From contig DATEMP010000142.1 in NCBI GenBank assembly GCA_035275545.1, positions 1 to 29,554 of the forward strand: a DNA stretch of 29,554 nucleotides, read 5' to 3'. The translations under genes were made by a program, and so were the position numbers. Below, in pieces: positions 15,131-22,827 of the stretch. The notes under the pieces were generated by a model. The model searched no databases. It was not told the DNA's origin and saw only the letters and a list, made by a program, of their open reading frames with translations. This DNA comes from WS-11 sp035275545. Its GTDB lineage: Bacteria > Eisenbacteria > RBG-16-71-46. The number at the start of each line of letters is the position of its first letter. Within the stretch, counting starts at the first letter, position 1.

Positions 15131-16123
15131 TCACCGCGGCGGAGGGCCGGGCTCCCACGGGCGCGGGCCAATGGAGCGCGGGTCACGGAGGGCAATGTCC
15201 ATCGCCCTGAGGTGCTGATCGAAGAGTGCCTTGCCGATGACGTGCCCGCCGATATCCACGGCATCCGTCTCGAGGTGCGCCACCGACCGGAGGAACCCCG
15301 CCCGTCCGTACCACAAGCGGTAGTGATCGTTGGCCCCCAGGAAGCCATTGATGATGCGGATGCGATAGCCGCTGAACCGGCCGGCCGGCAGATTCAGCGC
15401 TTCGAAGCCCTCCACTTCGGCCGCGAGCGTGACCGGAAAGTCGCTGCGGATCGCCCAGCGCGCCTTCGGCTCCAGCGGGTACCGCAGCTCCGTGCTCTCC
15501 CACGGCAGAGCGCCGCCGGGCTGGGGGAACCCGGGCGGCAATCCCCCGGCCAGGGACTCCATCCGCGCGATGCGCTGGTCGAGGCGCGCGATCGCGTCGC
15601 GCCACGCCGCCTGCTCGCCGCTGGGGCGGGCGGCGACCAGCGCCTCGATCGCGTCGCCGCGTGACACGGCGGCCGCCCGGGCGCCGGGTTCGACCGGCGA
15701 CGCGCACGCCGGCGCCGAGAAGTCCGTGTTGTTATGGAAGAGTCCGCCAGCCGTCTGCCGGTAGCGCACCCAGGTGAGCACCGATCCGTTGGGTCCCATG
15801 TCGAGGACGCGCATGACCTGATAGGAGGTCCCGTAGCTCGCTTCCGAGCAGAGGACCTCCCAATCGAGATCGAATACCAGGTTGGTGAATGTGGGCTCGC
15901 TGCCGTCCAGGGGCACGAGCGTGGTTCGCGTGAGGGTGCGGTAGATCCAGCGATTCCCGGTCGCCAGGGGGAAGAACCCGCCTTGCGCCGTGACCAGTCC
16001 GGCCGCAGTCTCGGTCGCGGCGGGCCGCGTGGGTGGATCGATGGGACCGGCGCAGCCGGCGGCGAGCATGACCACGGGGAGTGACGCGAACACACACACG
16101 CGGGGAGAGATGCGGGCGAGCAC
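15131..16123 (-). CDS. Tandem lipoprotein paralogue 3 (first gene of the trio)
   Basis: 330 residues from a GTG at 16123, chosen because GGAGGT lies five bases upstream and the start gives a short basic N-region, a hydrophobic core and the lipobox MLAAGC. Longer in-frame starts antisense to the neighbouring hydrolase gene are not credible. Conserved blocks are FFPLATGNRWIYR, the Cys pair (VLCSEA and APACASP), YRQTAGGLF, AIARLDQRI, LRYPLEPKARW, VEGFEALNLPAGRFSGYRIR and LWYGRAGFLRSVAHLE. This is the first gene of a three-paralogue operon and diverges from the serine hydrolase with only about 37 bp between start codons, so promoters must overlap the coding starts or lie within them. The function is unknown. 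Confidence 0.8.
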   Translation of the reverse strand: MLARISPRVCVFASLPVVMLAAGCAGPIDPPTRPAATETAAGLVTAQGGFFPLATGNRWIYRTLTRTTLVPLDGSEPTFTNLVFDLDWEVLCSEASYGTSYQVMRVLDMGPNGSVLTWVRYRQTAGGLFHNNTDFSAPACASPVEPGARAAAVSRGDAIEALVAARPSGEQAAWRDAIARLDQRIARMESLAGGLPPGFPQPGGALPWESTELRYPLEPKARWAIRSDFPVTLAAEVEGFEALNLPAGRFSGYRIRIINGFLGANDHYRLWYGRAGFLRSVAHLETDAVDIGGHVIGKALFDQHLRAMDIALRDPRSIGPRPWEPGPPPR

Positions 16124-16160
16124 GGGACACCTCCATACGAGCTCGGTGCAGGGGCGCCGG

Positions 16161-17621
16161 GTGAGCTTGAGCCGCCGCCGAGCGCGGGACAAGCGCGTTT
16201 TCGCGGGACTCGCGCTGGCTGCCTTGACGCTGCTCGTCAGTGCATCACCCCGGCCGGCCGCCCCGAAACCCGCCAAACCCCAGCCACCGGCCGTGGTCAC
16301 GGTCTCCTCGCCGGCGTGGTTCCCGTCCGATTCCGAGGTGCGCGCGATGCTCCAGCAGCGGATCGACGTGGGGCAGGGGACCGGGCTGGTGGTGGGGCTG
16401 CTCGAGGGCGGCGAGACCCGGATCATCGCCTGCGGCAAGTCGGACGGAGCGGGCGAGCGGCCGCTCGACGGCGCGACCGTGTTCGAGATCGGCTCGGTCA
16501 CCAAGGTGTTCACCGCGGCGACGCTCGCCGACATGGTGCGTCGCGGCGAGGTGCAGCTCCATCAGCCGGTCGCCGAGCTGCTGCCGAAATCCGTCACCGT
16601 GCCCACGCAGCCCGAGCGGGAGATCACGCTGGTCGACCTCGCCACCCAGCACTCGGGCCTGCCGCGCATGCCCTCCAACGTCGCGCCGCGGGACCCGGCC
16701 AACCCCTACGCGGACTATTCGGTGGAGCAGCTCTACGAGTTCCTCTCGCACTACGAGCTCACGCGGACGCCCGGCAATCGCTACGAGTACTCGAACCTGG
16801 GCTTTGGCCTCCTTGGCCACGCGCTCGCGCTCAAAGCGGGGAAGCCGTACGAGGCGCTGGTCATCGAGCGCGTGCTCGACCCGCTGGGGATGAACGACAC
16901 GCGCATCACGCTCACGCCGGAGATGAAGGCGCGCCTCGCGGCCGGGCACGACGTGGGCGGCGCCCGGGTGCCGAACTGGGACTTCCCGACGCTGCCGGGC
17001 GCGGGCGCGCTGCGCTCGACCGCCAACGACCTGCTGCGATTCCTTGCCGCGAACCTGGATTCGAACGCCTCGGCGATCTCGGCCGACCTGCGCGCATGCC
17101 ACGTGCCGCGCCTCGAGGCGGGCGGGCCCAACGTCAAGATCGGGCTCGCGTGGCACATGCTCGACAACTTCGGCGCGGTGATCCACATGCACAACGGCGG
17201 CACCGGCGGCTACCGCTCGTTCATCGGCTACGATCCGGCGATCCGGGTGGGCGTGGTGCTGCTCGCCAACGCGGCGAACGACATCGACGACCTGGCGCTC
17301 CACCTGCTGAACCCCAGGTATCCCATCAAGACGTTCGTCAAGCACGAGGAGGTCAGGGTCGGCCCGGAGCGGCTGGCACTCCTCGACGGCGAGTACTCGC
17401 TGGCACCGACATTCGTGCTCACCGTGACGCACGAGGGTGACCGGATGTTCGTGCAGGCCACCGGGCAGTCGAAGCTCCAGGCGTTCGCCGAGTCGGACAC
17501 CAGCTTCTTCTTCAAGGCGGTGGAGGCCCGGGTGACGTTCGTCCGCGACGCCTCGGGGCGCGGCGCCGAGATCACCCTGCACCAGAACGGCCGCTCGGCC
17601 CCCGGCAAGCGCGTGCGCTAG
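16161..17621 (+). CDS. Secreted serine hydrolase of the beta-lactamase / penicillin-binding class C family
   Basis: 486 residues from a GTG at 16161, which gives a basic N-region and signal helix (RVFAGLALAALTLLVSA). The GTG at 16146 is an alternative, and neither has a strong Shine-Dalgarno. The catalytic set of the class C beta-lactamase/D-Ala-D-Ala peptidase/esterase superfamily is intact: S-V-T-K with nucleophile S112 and K115, Y210-S-N212, and HNGGTGG beginning at H344 in place of KTG. A C-terminal beta-rich extension (about 395-486) resembles the lipocalin-like tails of many such hydrolases. Whether it acts on cell-wall peptides, esters or beta-lactams cannot be told from sequence. It diverges from the lipoprotein trio; the cupredoxin gene begins 51 bp after its stop. 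Confidence 0.85.
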   Translation: MSLSRRRARDKRVFAGLALAALTLLVSASPRPAAPKPAKPQPPAVVTVSSPAWFPSDSEVRAMLQQRIDVGQGTGLVVGLLEGGETRIIACGKSDGAGERPLDGATVFEIGSVTKVFTAATLADMVRRGEVQLHQPVAELLPKSVTVPTQPEREITLVDLATQHSGLPRMPSNVAPRDPANPYADYSVEQLYEFLSHYELTRTPGNRYEYSNLGFGLLGHALALKAGKPYEALVIERVLDPLGMNDTRITLTPEMKARLAAGHDVGGARVPNWDFPTLPGAGALRSTANDLLRFLAANLDSNASAISADLRACHVPRLEAGGPNVKIGLAWHMLDNFGAVIHMHNGGTGGYRSFIGYDPAIRVGVVLLANAANDIDDLALHLLNPRYPIKTFVKHEEVRVGPERLALLDGEYSLAPTFVLTVTHEGDRMFVQATGQSKLQAFAESDTSFFFKAVEARVTFVRDASGRGAEITLHQNGRSAPGKRVR

Positions 17622-17634
17622 GCCTCCGGCCGTC

Positions 17635-17662
17635 TCAAGTCGTTGGCGCCAAAGGCCGATAA
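17635..17662 (+). promoter_or_regulatory. Sigma-28-like promoter before the cupredoxin gene
   Basis: TCAA (17635-17638), 16 bp, then GCCGATAA (17655-17662), ten bases before the ATG. GCCGATAA is the -10 consensus of FliA; FliA and SigD have TAAA-type -35 elements about 14-15 bp upstream. The same arrangement occurs twice more in this window (21393-21420 and 26681-26708, minus strand). Confidence 0.5.
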
Positions 17663-17672
17663 CGCCGACACC

Positions 17673-18335
17673 ATGCGCCCGCTCGCCCTGCTCGTGCCGG
17701 CTCTCCTGATCACCTCCGCGGCGTCCGCCGGGGTGATCCGCGGCACCGTGCGCAACCCGGGAGCCACGTCCTCCGCGCCCGCGCTCAATGCCTATCCCGG
17801 GCGTGCGAACGCCATGCCGCACGGCTCGGGGCCGGTGCGCGGACGCATTACCGACGCGATCGTCTACCTGACCCAGGTGCCCGCCGAGGCGGAATCGGCA
17901 CTGGCGCGGATGCCGCGCGAGCGCGGGAGGCTGGCGCAGAAGAACGAGGCGTTCGCGCCGCGCGTGGTGCCGGTGGCGCGCGGCGGCTCGATCGACTTCC
18001 CGAACCTCGATCCGATCTACCACAACGTCTTCAGCCTCTCGCCCACCAAGCGGTTCGATCTCGGCAAGTACCGCCAGGGGCTCTCCAAGGCGGTGGTGTT
18101 CGACCGCCCCGGGCTGGTCAAGGTGTATTGCGACATCCACTCGAACATGGAAGCGTTCGTGCTCGTGCTCCCGAACCGCGCCTTCGTCATGCCGGACGCC
18201 GACGGCGCGTTCGCCCTGCCCGACCTGCCGCCCGGCGCATACGAGCTGCGCGTGTGGCATCCCGACCTGCGCGAGATCGTGCGCCCGGTGCAGATCCCCG
18301 CGTCGGGCGACGTGCGCCTCGACCTGAGCTTCTAG
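17673..18335 (+). CDS. Secreted cupredoxin-like protein with carboxypeptidase-regulatory-like tail
   Basis: 220 residues with a signal peptide (about 1-19, ending ASA). The middle is a plastocyanin-like domain: H117 in IYHNVFSLSP and the loop C153-D-I-H156-S-N-M159 supply the His, Cys, His and Met ligands of a type 1 copper site. The C-terminal 45 residues (FALPDLPPGAYELRVWHPDL) are a carboxypeptidase-regulatory-like beta domain. It should bind copper in the periplasm or on the surface and either carry electrons or sense copper or redox state. The ATG at 17673 has no Shine-Dalgarno and follows the GCCGATAA promoter closely. The histidine kinase gene begins two bases after its stop, so the two are co-expressed and probably functionally linked. 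Confidence 0.85.
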   Translation: MRPLALLVPALLITSAASAGVIRGTVRNPGATSSAPALNAYPGRANAMPHGSGPVRGRITDAIVYLTQVPAEAESALARMPRERGRLAQKNEAFAPRVVPVARGGSIDFPNLDPIYHNVFSLSPTKRFDLGKYRQGLSKAVVFDRPGLVKVYCDIHSNMEAFVLVLPNRAFVMPDADGAFALPDLPPGAYELRVWHPDLREIVRPVQIPASGDVRLDLSF

Positions 18336-18337
18336 CG

Positions 18338-20164
18338 ATGCGCTTCACCCTGCGCACGCGGATCCTGCTCATCACCGTCGTGCCGATCGTGGTGCTGGTG
18401 TTCGCCACGCTGGCGATGCTCAATCGCAACATCACCCGCCAGGTGGAGCGCGGCATCCAGGACGACCTGCGGCGCGCCTCGGCGGTCGTGGTCAAGGTGC
18501 TCGAGGCGCGTGCCCAGGCGCTCACCGTCACCGGCGAGGTCATCGCCCGGGATCCCAAGTTCTTCTCGGTGCTCACCATCCCGGGCGTGGACAACGACCA
18601 GCAGCTGCGCAGCACGGTGGCGGGGGTGGCGCGCGACTTCAACCTGCTGGTGCAGACCGACCTGTTCGAGGTCATGGACGAGCGCGGCCACCTGCTCGCC
18701 TCGGTGGGACGCGAATCCTCCAACGAAGCGAGCCGCGCGCCGCTGGTGGCGCGCGTGCTCGCGGGCCAGCCGGTGTCCGGCATCCTTGCCTCGTCCACCG
18801 CGCACTATCAGGCGCAGGGCATCCCGGTCTCGGTCGGCGGCCAGATGGTCGGCATCCTGCTGCTGGGCGCGCGCATCGACGACCGTCTTGCCAGTGAGCT
18901 CAAGACCCTGACGCGCAGCGAGGTCACGTTCGTCTCGCAGGGGCGGAGCGCCGGCACCACCCTCGACGACGAGCAGGATCGCGCCGCCGCGCTCGCCGCC
19001 GTCGACCGGCGCGATGTGCGGACCGAGGGCGACCTGACCCATGGCACCGTGTTCGACGTGCGCTCGCGCGGGCACGTCTCGGTCACGCTCGCCCACGACC
19101 TGCCGGGTGCCGGGCCCGGCGAGCACCGGTACTACGTCATGCAGCGCTCGCTCGACGCCGAAACCGCCTACCTGCGCGCGACCCAGGCGGGGCTCATGGC
19201 GCTCGGCGCCCTGGCGCTGGTGCTCGCGGTGGCGGCGGGCGTGTTCATCGCCGACCGGATCCTGAAGCCGGTGCGCCGCGTGGTGCGCGGTGCCGAGGAG
19301 ATGGAGCGCGGCAACTACGACTTCCCGCTCGAGGTCCGGGGCGACGACGAGATCGCCTACCTGGCGCGGCGCTTCGAGGAGATGCGCGGCACCCAGCGGC
19401 AGCACGTGTCGAGTCTTCAGGAGCTGGCACGCGTGAAGAGCGAGTTCATCAGCGTCGCCTCGCACGAGCTGCGCACGCCGATCGGCATCATCACCGGCTT
19501 CCAGGAGCTCATGGCCGAGGAAGTGCTCGGCCCGGTGACGCCCGCCCAGCGCGAGGGGCTCGAGGCGATCAAGCACGGCATCCACACGCTCACCCGCATC
19601 GCCGAGGACGCGACCCGCATGGCACACATCGAGGACGAGCGCCTGGTGCTCGCGTGCGGCGATCACGCGCTGCGCCCGCTGCTCGACGAGGCGGTGAGCA
19701 TCGCGCGCGCCGACGGTCCGAGCCGCCGGGTGATGGTCACGATCGAGGCGTCGGACGATCTGGGCGAGGCGGCCGTCGACGGCCCGCGCCTCACCCAGGC
19801 GGTCGCCAACCTGGTGCGCAACGGCATCCGGTTCACGCCCGACGGCGGGCAGGTGAGGATCACCGCCCAGCGCGACGCTCACGCGCTCGAGATCGCCGTG
19901 ACCGACACCGGCATCGGCATTCCGCACGACCGCCAGGGCAACATCCTGGAGCGGGGCGCGACCGTGCGCGACTCGAAGCACCACCACTCGTCGACCCGGC
20001 TCGAGTTCGGCTCGGCGGGGCTGGGGCTCGGGCTCTCGATCGCGAACGGGATCGTCAAGGCGCACGGCGGCGCAATCGTAGTGGAGAGCGAGCCCGGGCG
20101 GGGCAGCACGTTCACCATCATGCTGCCGATGTCGCGGGAAGCGGCGCTGCCGCTCGCGGCGTAG
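18338..20164 (+). CDS. Membrane sensor histidine kinase
   Basis: 608 residues from the ATG at 18338, two bases after the cupredoxin stop. Order: transmembrane helix (about 8-28); a periplasmic sensor region of about 250 residues resembling double-Cache domains; a second helix (about 285-305); HAMP (about 306-358); HisKA with phospho-acceptor H376 in SVASHELRTP; and HATPase with N-box NLVRNGIRFTPDGG (491-504), G1 DTGIGIP (523-529) and G2 GSAGLGLGLSIANG (558-571). All catalytic motifs are complete. No response regulator is adjacent, so it is an orphan kinase by position. Tight coupling to a periplasmic copper protein suggests copper or redox as the signal, which is inference. It converges on the outer-membrane barrel gene with 15 bp between stops. 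Confidence 0.92.
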   Translation: MRFTLRTRILLITVVPIVVLVFATLAMLNRNITRQVERGIQDDLRRASAVVVKVLEARAQALTVTGEVIARDPKFFSVLTIPGVDNDQQLRSTVAGVARDFNLLVQTDLFEVMDERGHLLASVGRESSNEASRAPLVARVLAGQPVSGILASSTAHYQAQGIPVSVGGQMVGILLLGARIDDRLASELKTLTRSEVTFVSQGRSAGTTLDDEQDRAAALAAVDRRDVRTEGDLTHGTVFDVRSRGHVSVTLAHDLPGAGPGEHRYYVMQRSLDAETAYLRATQAGLMALGALALVLAVAAGVFIADRILKPVRRVVRGAEEMERGNYDFPLEVRGDDEIAYLARRFEEMRGTQRQHVSSLQELARVKSEFISVASHELRTPIGIITGFQELMAEEVLGPVTPAQREGLEAIKHGIHTLTRIAEDATRMAHIEDERLVLACGDHALRPLLDEAVSIARADGPSRRVMVTIEASDDLGEAAVDGPRLTQAVANLVRNGIRFTPDGGQVRITAQRDAHALEIAVTDTGIGIPHDRQGNILERGATVRDSKHHHSSTRLEFGSAGLGLGLSIANGIVKAHGGAIVVESEPGRGSTFTIMLPMSREAALPLAA

Positions 20165-20179
20165 CGCCGGACGCGGCGG

Positions 20180-21385
20180 CTAGAACGCGAAGGAGAGCTG
20201 CGCGGCGAACAGGTCGCGGGTGGCGGGCGCCGGGGGGTTCGGCGCGATCTCGTACCTGGTGCGCTGGTAGACGACCTTGGCGAGCGCGTCGCGGCTGAAG
20301 CGGTAGCCCACGCCGGTCTCGACGCGCGAGAGGTTCGAATCCCACGGGCGGAGCGCGCCGCCCGAGTCCATGATCTTCCCGAAGCGCATGACGTCGTAGC
20401 GTCCCGCGAGGAACGTGCCGTAGGGGAGCGCATACTTGAGCTCCGCGTAGCCGCTCCGCACCTTCAAGTCGCCGACGAACGCCGTTTCCCACACGTTGTG
20501 GGCTCCCTCGGCGCGCAGCTCGGCGTGGCCGTAGAGCAGCTCGAGGTCCGCCATGGCGAGCGTCTGGTGGTAGTCGCCCACACGGCTCCCGGCGGGAAGC
20601 TGCGGGCCGAGCGGCTCGATCAGGTACTGACCGTAGGCGCCCGAGACGCCCAAGCGCACGCCCGGGAGCGGCGCCAGGCCGACGCGGCCGAGCAGCGACT
20701 TGCCGCCGTTGTCCTCTTGCGACGTCGTGCCCCAGCCCGGCGTGCCGACGCTGACGCCGAGCGCGTACTCGAACGGACGCGCGCTCCCGACCAGGGTCGC
20801 GCCCACGTCCCAGTACGAATCGTCGACCAGCGTCATGCCGCGGCCCTCGGTGTAGCCGAAGTAGTTCACGCCGTGCTGCCCGCTGCCGGAGGTCGCGAGC
20901 AGGGCGTCGGCGCTCGGCACCACCTCGTACCAGAGCAGCGTCGAGTGGTACTGGTACATGAGGGGTGCGCCGACCAGCGGGTTCTTGTTCGAGTAGGTGC
21001 GCGGTGCCCAGGTGCCGATCGGCCAGGGCACCTTGCCGGCGAGCAGGTGCAAGTCGCGCGCGGGCGAAGGGGTGAAGAGCGCGTACGCGCCGTCCACGTA
21101 GGGGGTGGTCGCGTCGCGCAGCATCACCTGCATGAACACCTGGAGCTTGTCGTTCGCCTGGGTCTCGCCGAACACCCGCAGACCGTAGGCGTCGAACGGC
21201 GAGTCGCCGCGCATGAGGAGGTTGCCGTCGAAGGCTGTGCCGCGTGGCGCGGCGACCACGTCCAGCAGACCGCGGAACTTGAACTCCCCGGCACGCGCTG
21301 CGTTCGGGCTCGACACCAGCAGGGCGACCGCGAGGGCCGGGAGGGCCGGGAAGGCAGGGAAGAAGCGCCGGGTTCGGGCAGTCAT
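20180..21385 (-). CDS. Outer-membrane beta-barrel (porin-like) protein
   Basis: 401 residues from the ATG at 21385. A signal peptide (about 1-32, ending ARA) precedes alternating amphipathic strands with aromatic girdles such as LRVFGETQANDKLQVFMQVML, HAELRAEGAHNVWE and GTFLAGRYDVMRFG, and the last residues are AAQLSFAF. A terminal Phe is the recognition signal of the BAM outer-membrane assembly machinery. I could not assign a substrate or a named porin family. The gene has no Shine-Dalgarno, and GCCGATAACCGG ends three bases before the ATG. It is transcribed towards the histidine kinase and diverges from mqnC across 142 bp. The shared promoter motif suggests co-regulation with the cupredoxin-kinase pair. 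Confidence 0.8.
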   Translation of the reverse strand: MTARTRRFFPAFPALPALAVALLVSSPNAARAGEFKFRGLLDVVAAPRGTAFDGNLLMRGDSPFDAYGLRVFGETQANDKLQVFMQVMLRDATTPYVDGAYALFTPSPARDLHLLAGKVPWPIGTWAPRTYSNKNPLVGAPLMYQYHSTLLWYEVVPSADALLATSGSGQHGVNYFGYTEGRGMTLVDDSYWDVGATLVGSARPFEYALGVSVGTPGWGTTSQEDNGGKSLLGRVGLAPLPGVRLGVSGAYGQYLIEPLGPQLPAGSRVGDYHQTLAMADLELLYGHAELRAEGAHNVWETAFVGDLKVRSGYAELKYALPYGTFLAGRYDVMRFGKIMDSGGALRPWDSNLSRVETGVGYRFSRDALAKVVYQRTRYEIAPNPPAPATRDLFAAQLSFAF

Positions 21386-21392
21386 GGGCCGG

Positions 21393-21420
21393 TTATCGGC
21401 ATCGCCCGGGGGGCTCTTGA
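21393..21420 (-). promoter_or_regulatory. Sigma-28-like promoter before the barrel protein gene
   Basis: On the minus strand TCAA (21420-21417), 16 bp, then GCCGATAA (21400-21393), seven bases before the ATG. Element sequences and spacing are identical to the site at 17635-17662. Confidence 0.5.
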
Positions 21421-21527
21421 CGACCGCGCCGGCCCCGCCCAGGACCGCCTCGACGGCCGCGGCGCCGAGCGTGTAACCTACTCGGCCCGGACGGCTTCCG
21501 CCGCCGACCCACGAGGGATTCCCAGCG

Positions 21528-22739
21528 ATGTGGCCCACCATCGAAGACAAGGTCCGGCGCGGTGAGCGGCTGAGCACCGCGGAGGGGGTCTACCTCCTCC
21601 ACCAGGCGCCGCTGCTCGAGCTCGGATCCCTGGCCCACGAGGTGCGCGCCCGCAAGACCGATCCGCGGAACGTCACCTACGTCATCGACACCAATCCCAA
21701 CTACACGAACGCGTGCACGGTGGACTGCCACTTCTGCGCGTTCTACCGCAAGCCGGGACACGCCGAGGTCTACACCTACGACGTGGAAGGCGTGATGAAG
21801 ATGATGGCGGCGGCGCACACGCTCGGCGCCACCACCGTGCTGCTCCAGGGCGGGCTCAACCCCGAGATCCCCTGGGACTTCTACCCGACCATCGTGCGCG
21901 AGGCGCGCAAGCGCTATCCCCACATCACGCCGCACTTCTTCTCGGCGCCCGAGATCCACCAGATGGTCGAGGTCTCGGGCCTGACGATCCGCGGCGTGCT
22001 GGAGGCGCTCTTCGAGGCCGGCCAGCGCACCCTGCCGGGCGGCGGTGCCGAGATCCTCGCCACGCGGGTGCGCAAGCGGATCTCGATCAAGAAGGGCGGA
22101 CCCGAGGCGTGGCTCGACGTCCATCGCGAGGCGCACCGGGTCGGCATGCGCTCGACCGCGACCATGATGTACGGGCACGTCGAGACCGATGCCGAGCTGG
22201 TCGAGCACCTCGACTATGTCCGCACACTCCAGGACGAGACGCATGGGTTCACGGCGTTCGTGCCCTGGTCCTACAAGCGCGGCAACACACCCATGGAGGC
22301 CAAGGTCAAGCACGTCGCGGGCGCCTCGCGCTACCTGCGCGTGCTCGCCGCGTCCCGGCTCTATCTGGACAACTTCGACCACATCCAGGCGTCGTGGTTC
22401 AGCGAGGGCAAGAAGACCGGCCAGATCGCGCTCCACTTCGGAGCCGACGACTTCGGCGGCACCCTCTACGAGGAAAACGTGCACCTGGCCACCGGGCACG
22501 TGAACAAGACCACGGTGGCCGAGCTCGAGACCCTGGTGCGGGAGTCGGGCTTCACCCCCGCCCAGCGCACCACGCTCTACGAGATCCTGAAGGTCGGCGA
22601 GGGTCCGGAGGCCCTCGACCGGCTGGCCGACGACGTCCCGTTGTTCGTGGAAGGTCTTCGCGAGCTACCACCCGAGTACCCGGTGGTGCTGGAAGGCGAA
22701 GCCTCGGATCCGGCCGCGGAGCCAATTCCCCCGCGCTGA
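21528..22739 (+). CDS. mqnC: MqnC, cyclic dehypoxanthinyl futalosine synthase (radical SAM)
   Basis: 403 residues. A radical-SAM cluster motif C63-x3-C67-x2-C70 lies in CTVDCHFCAFYR; the YR ending and the later HIQASWFSEGKKTGQ, LHFGADDFGGTLYEENV and PGGGAEIL segments favour MqnC over MqnE. MqnC makes the cyclic dehypoxanthine futalosine intermediate on the way to menaquinone in the cytosol, using a [4Fe-4S] cluster and S-adenosylmethionine. The C-terminal 25 or so residues (EASDPAAEPIPPR end) look like a low-complexity extension. GAGGG lies about ten bases before the ATG, slightly farther than usual. Together with mqnA at 649 it shows that the futalosine route operates. MqnB, MqnD and MqnE are not in the window. 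Confidence 0.92.
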   Translation: MWPTIEDKVRRGERLSTAEGVYLLHQAPLLELGSLAHEVRARKTDPRNVTYVIDTNPNYTNACTVDCHFCAFYRKPGHAEVYTYDVEGVMKMMAAAHTLGATTVLLQGGLNPEIPWDFYPTIVREARKRYPHITPHFFSAPEIHQMVEVSGLTIRGVLEALFEAGQRTLPGGGAEILATRVRKRISIKKGGPEAWLDVHREAHRVGMRSTATMMYGHVETDAELVEHLDYVRTLQDETHGFTAFVPWSYKRGNTPMEAKVKHVAGASRYLRVLAASRLYLDNFDHIQASWFSEGKKTGQIALHFGADDFGGTLYEENVHLATGHVNKTTVAELETLVRESGFTPAQRTTLYEILKVGEGPEALDRLADDVPLFVEGLRELPPEYPVVLEGEASDPAAEPIPPR

Positions 22740-22764
22740 ACGCGCGGACGACGTGATTGAGGGG

Positions 22765-22793
22765 TTTACCGGCCCGCGCTATCCGCCTACCAT
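22765..22793 (+). promoter_or_regulatory. Candidate promoter of the large secreted dehydrogenase-like gene
   Basis: TTTACC (22765-22770) and TACCAT (22788-22793) with a 17-bp spacer, each four of six matches to the standard elements, in an A+T-richer 88-bp gap. This predicts a leader of roughly 28 bases with no strong Shine-Dalgarno. Confidence 0.4.
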
Positions 22794-22827
22794 TGATACA
22801 CATTTCATAGACTGGGGTCGTATTGCC

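Noticed and set aside
15990..16160. N-terminal extension of the serine hydrolase frame by 57 codons
   Set aside because: It would overlap the start of the divergent lipoprotein gene and bury the signal peptide; a GTG at 16161 fits better.
19975..19990. His-rich HHHSS stretch in the histidine kinase as an unusual metal site
   Set aside because: A similar stretch before the EFG-x-GLGLGL G2 box is common in this kinase group, so it is not notable here.
16245..20065. Long minus-strand frames opposite the serine hydrolase, cupredoxin and histidine kinase genes
   Set aside because: Antisense shadows of high-G+C genes with complete active-site motifs; no domain visible in the shadows.
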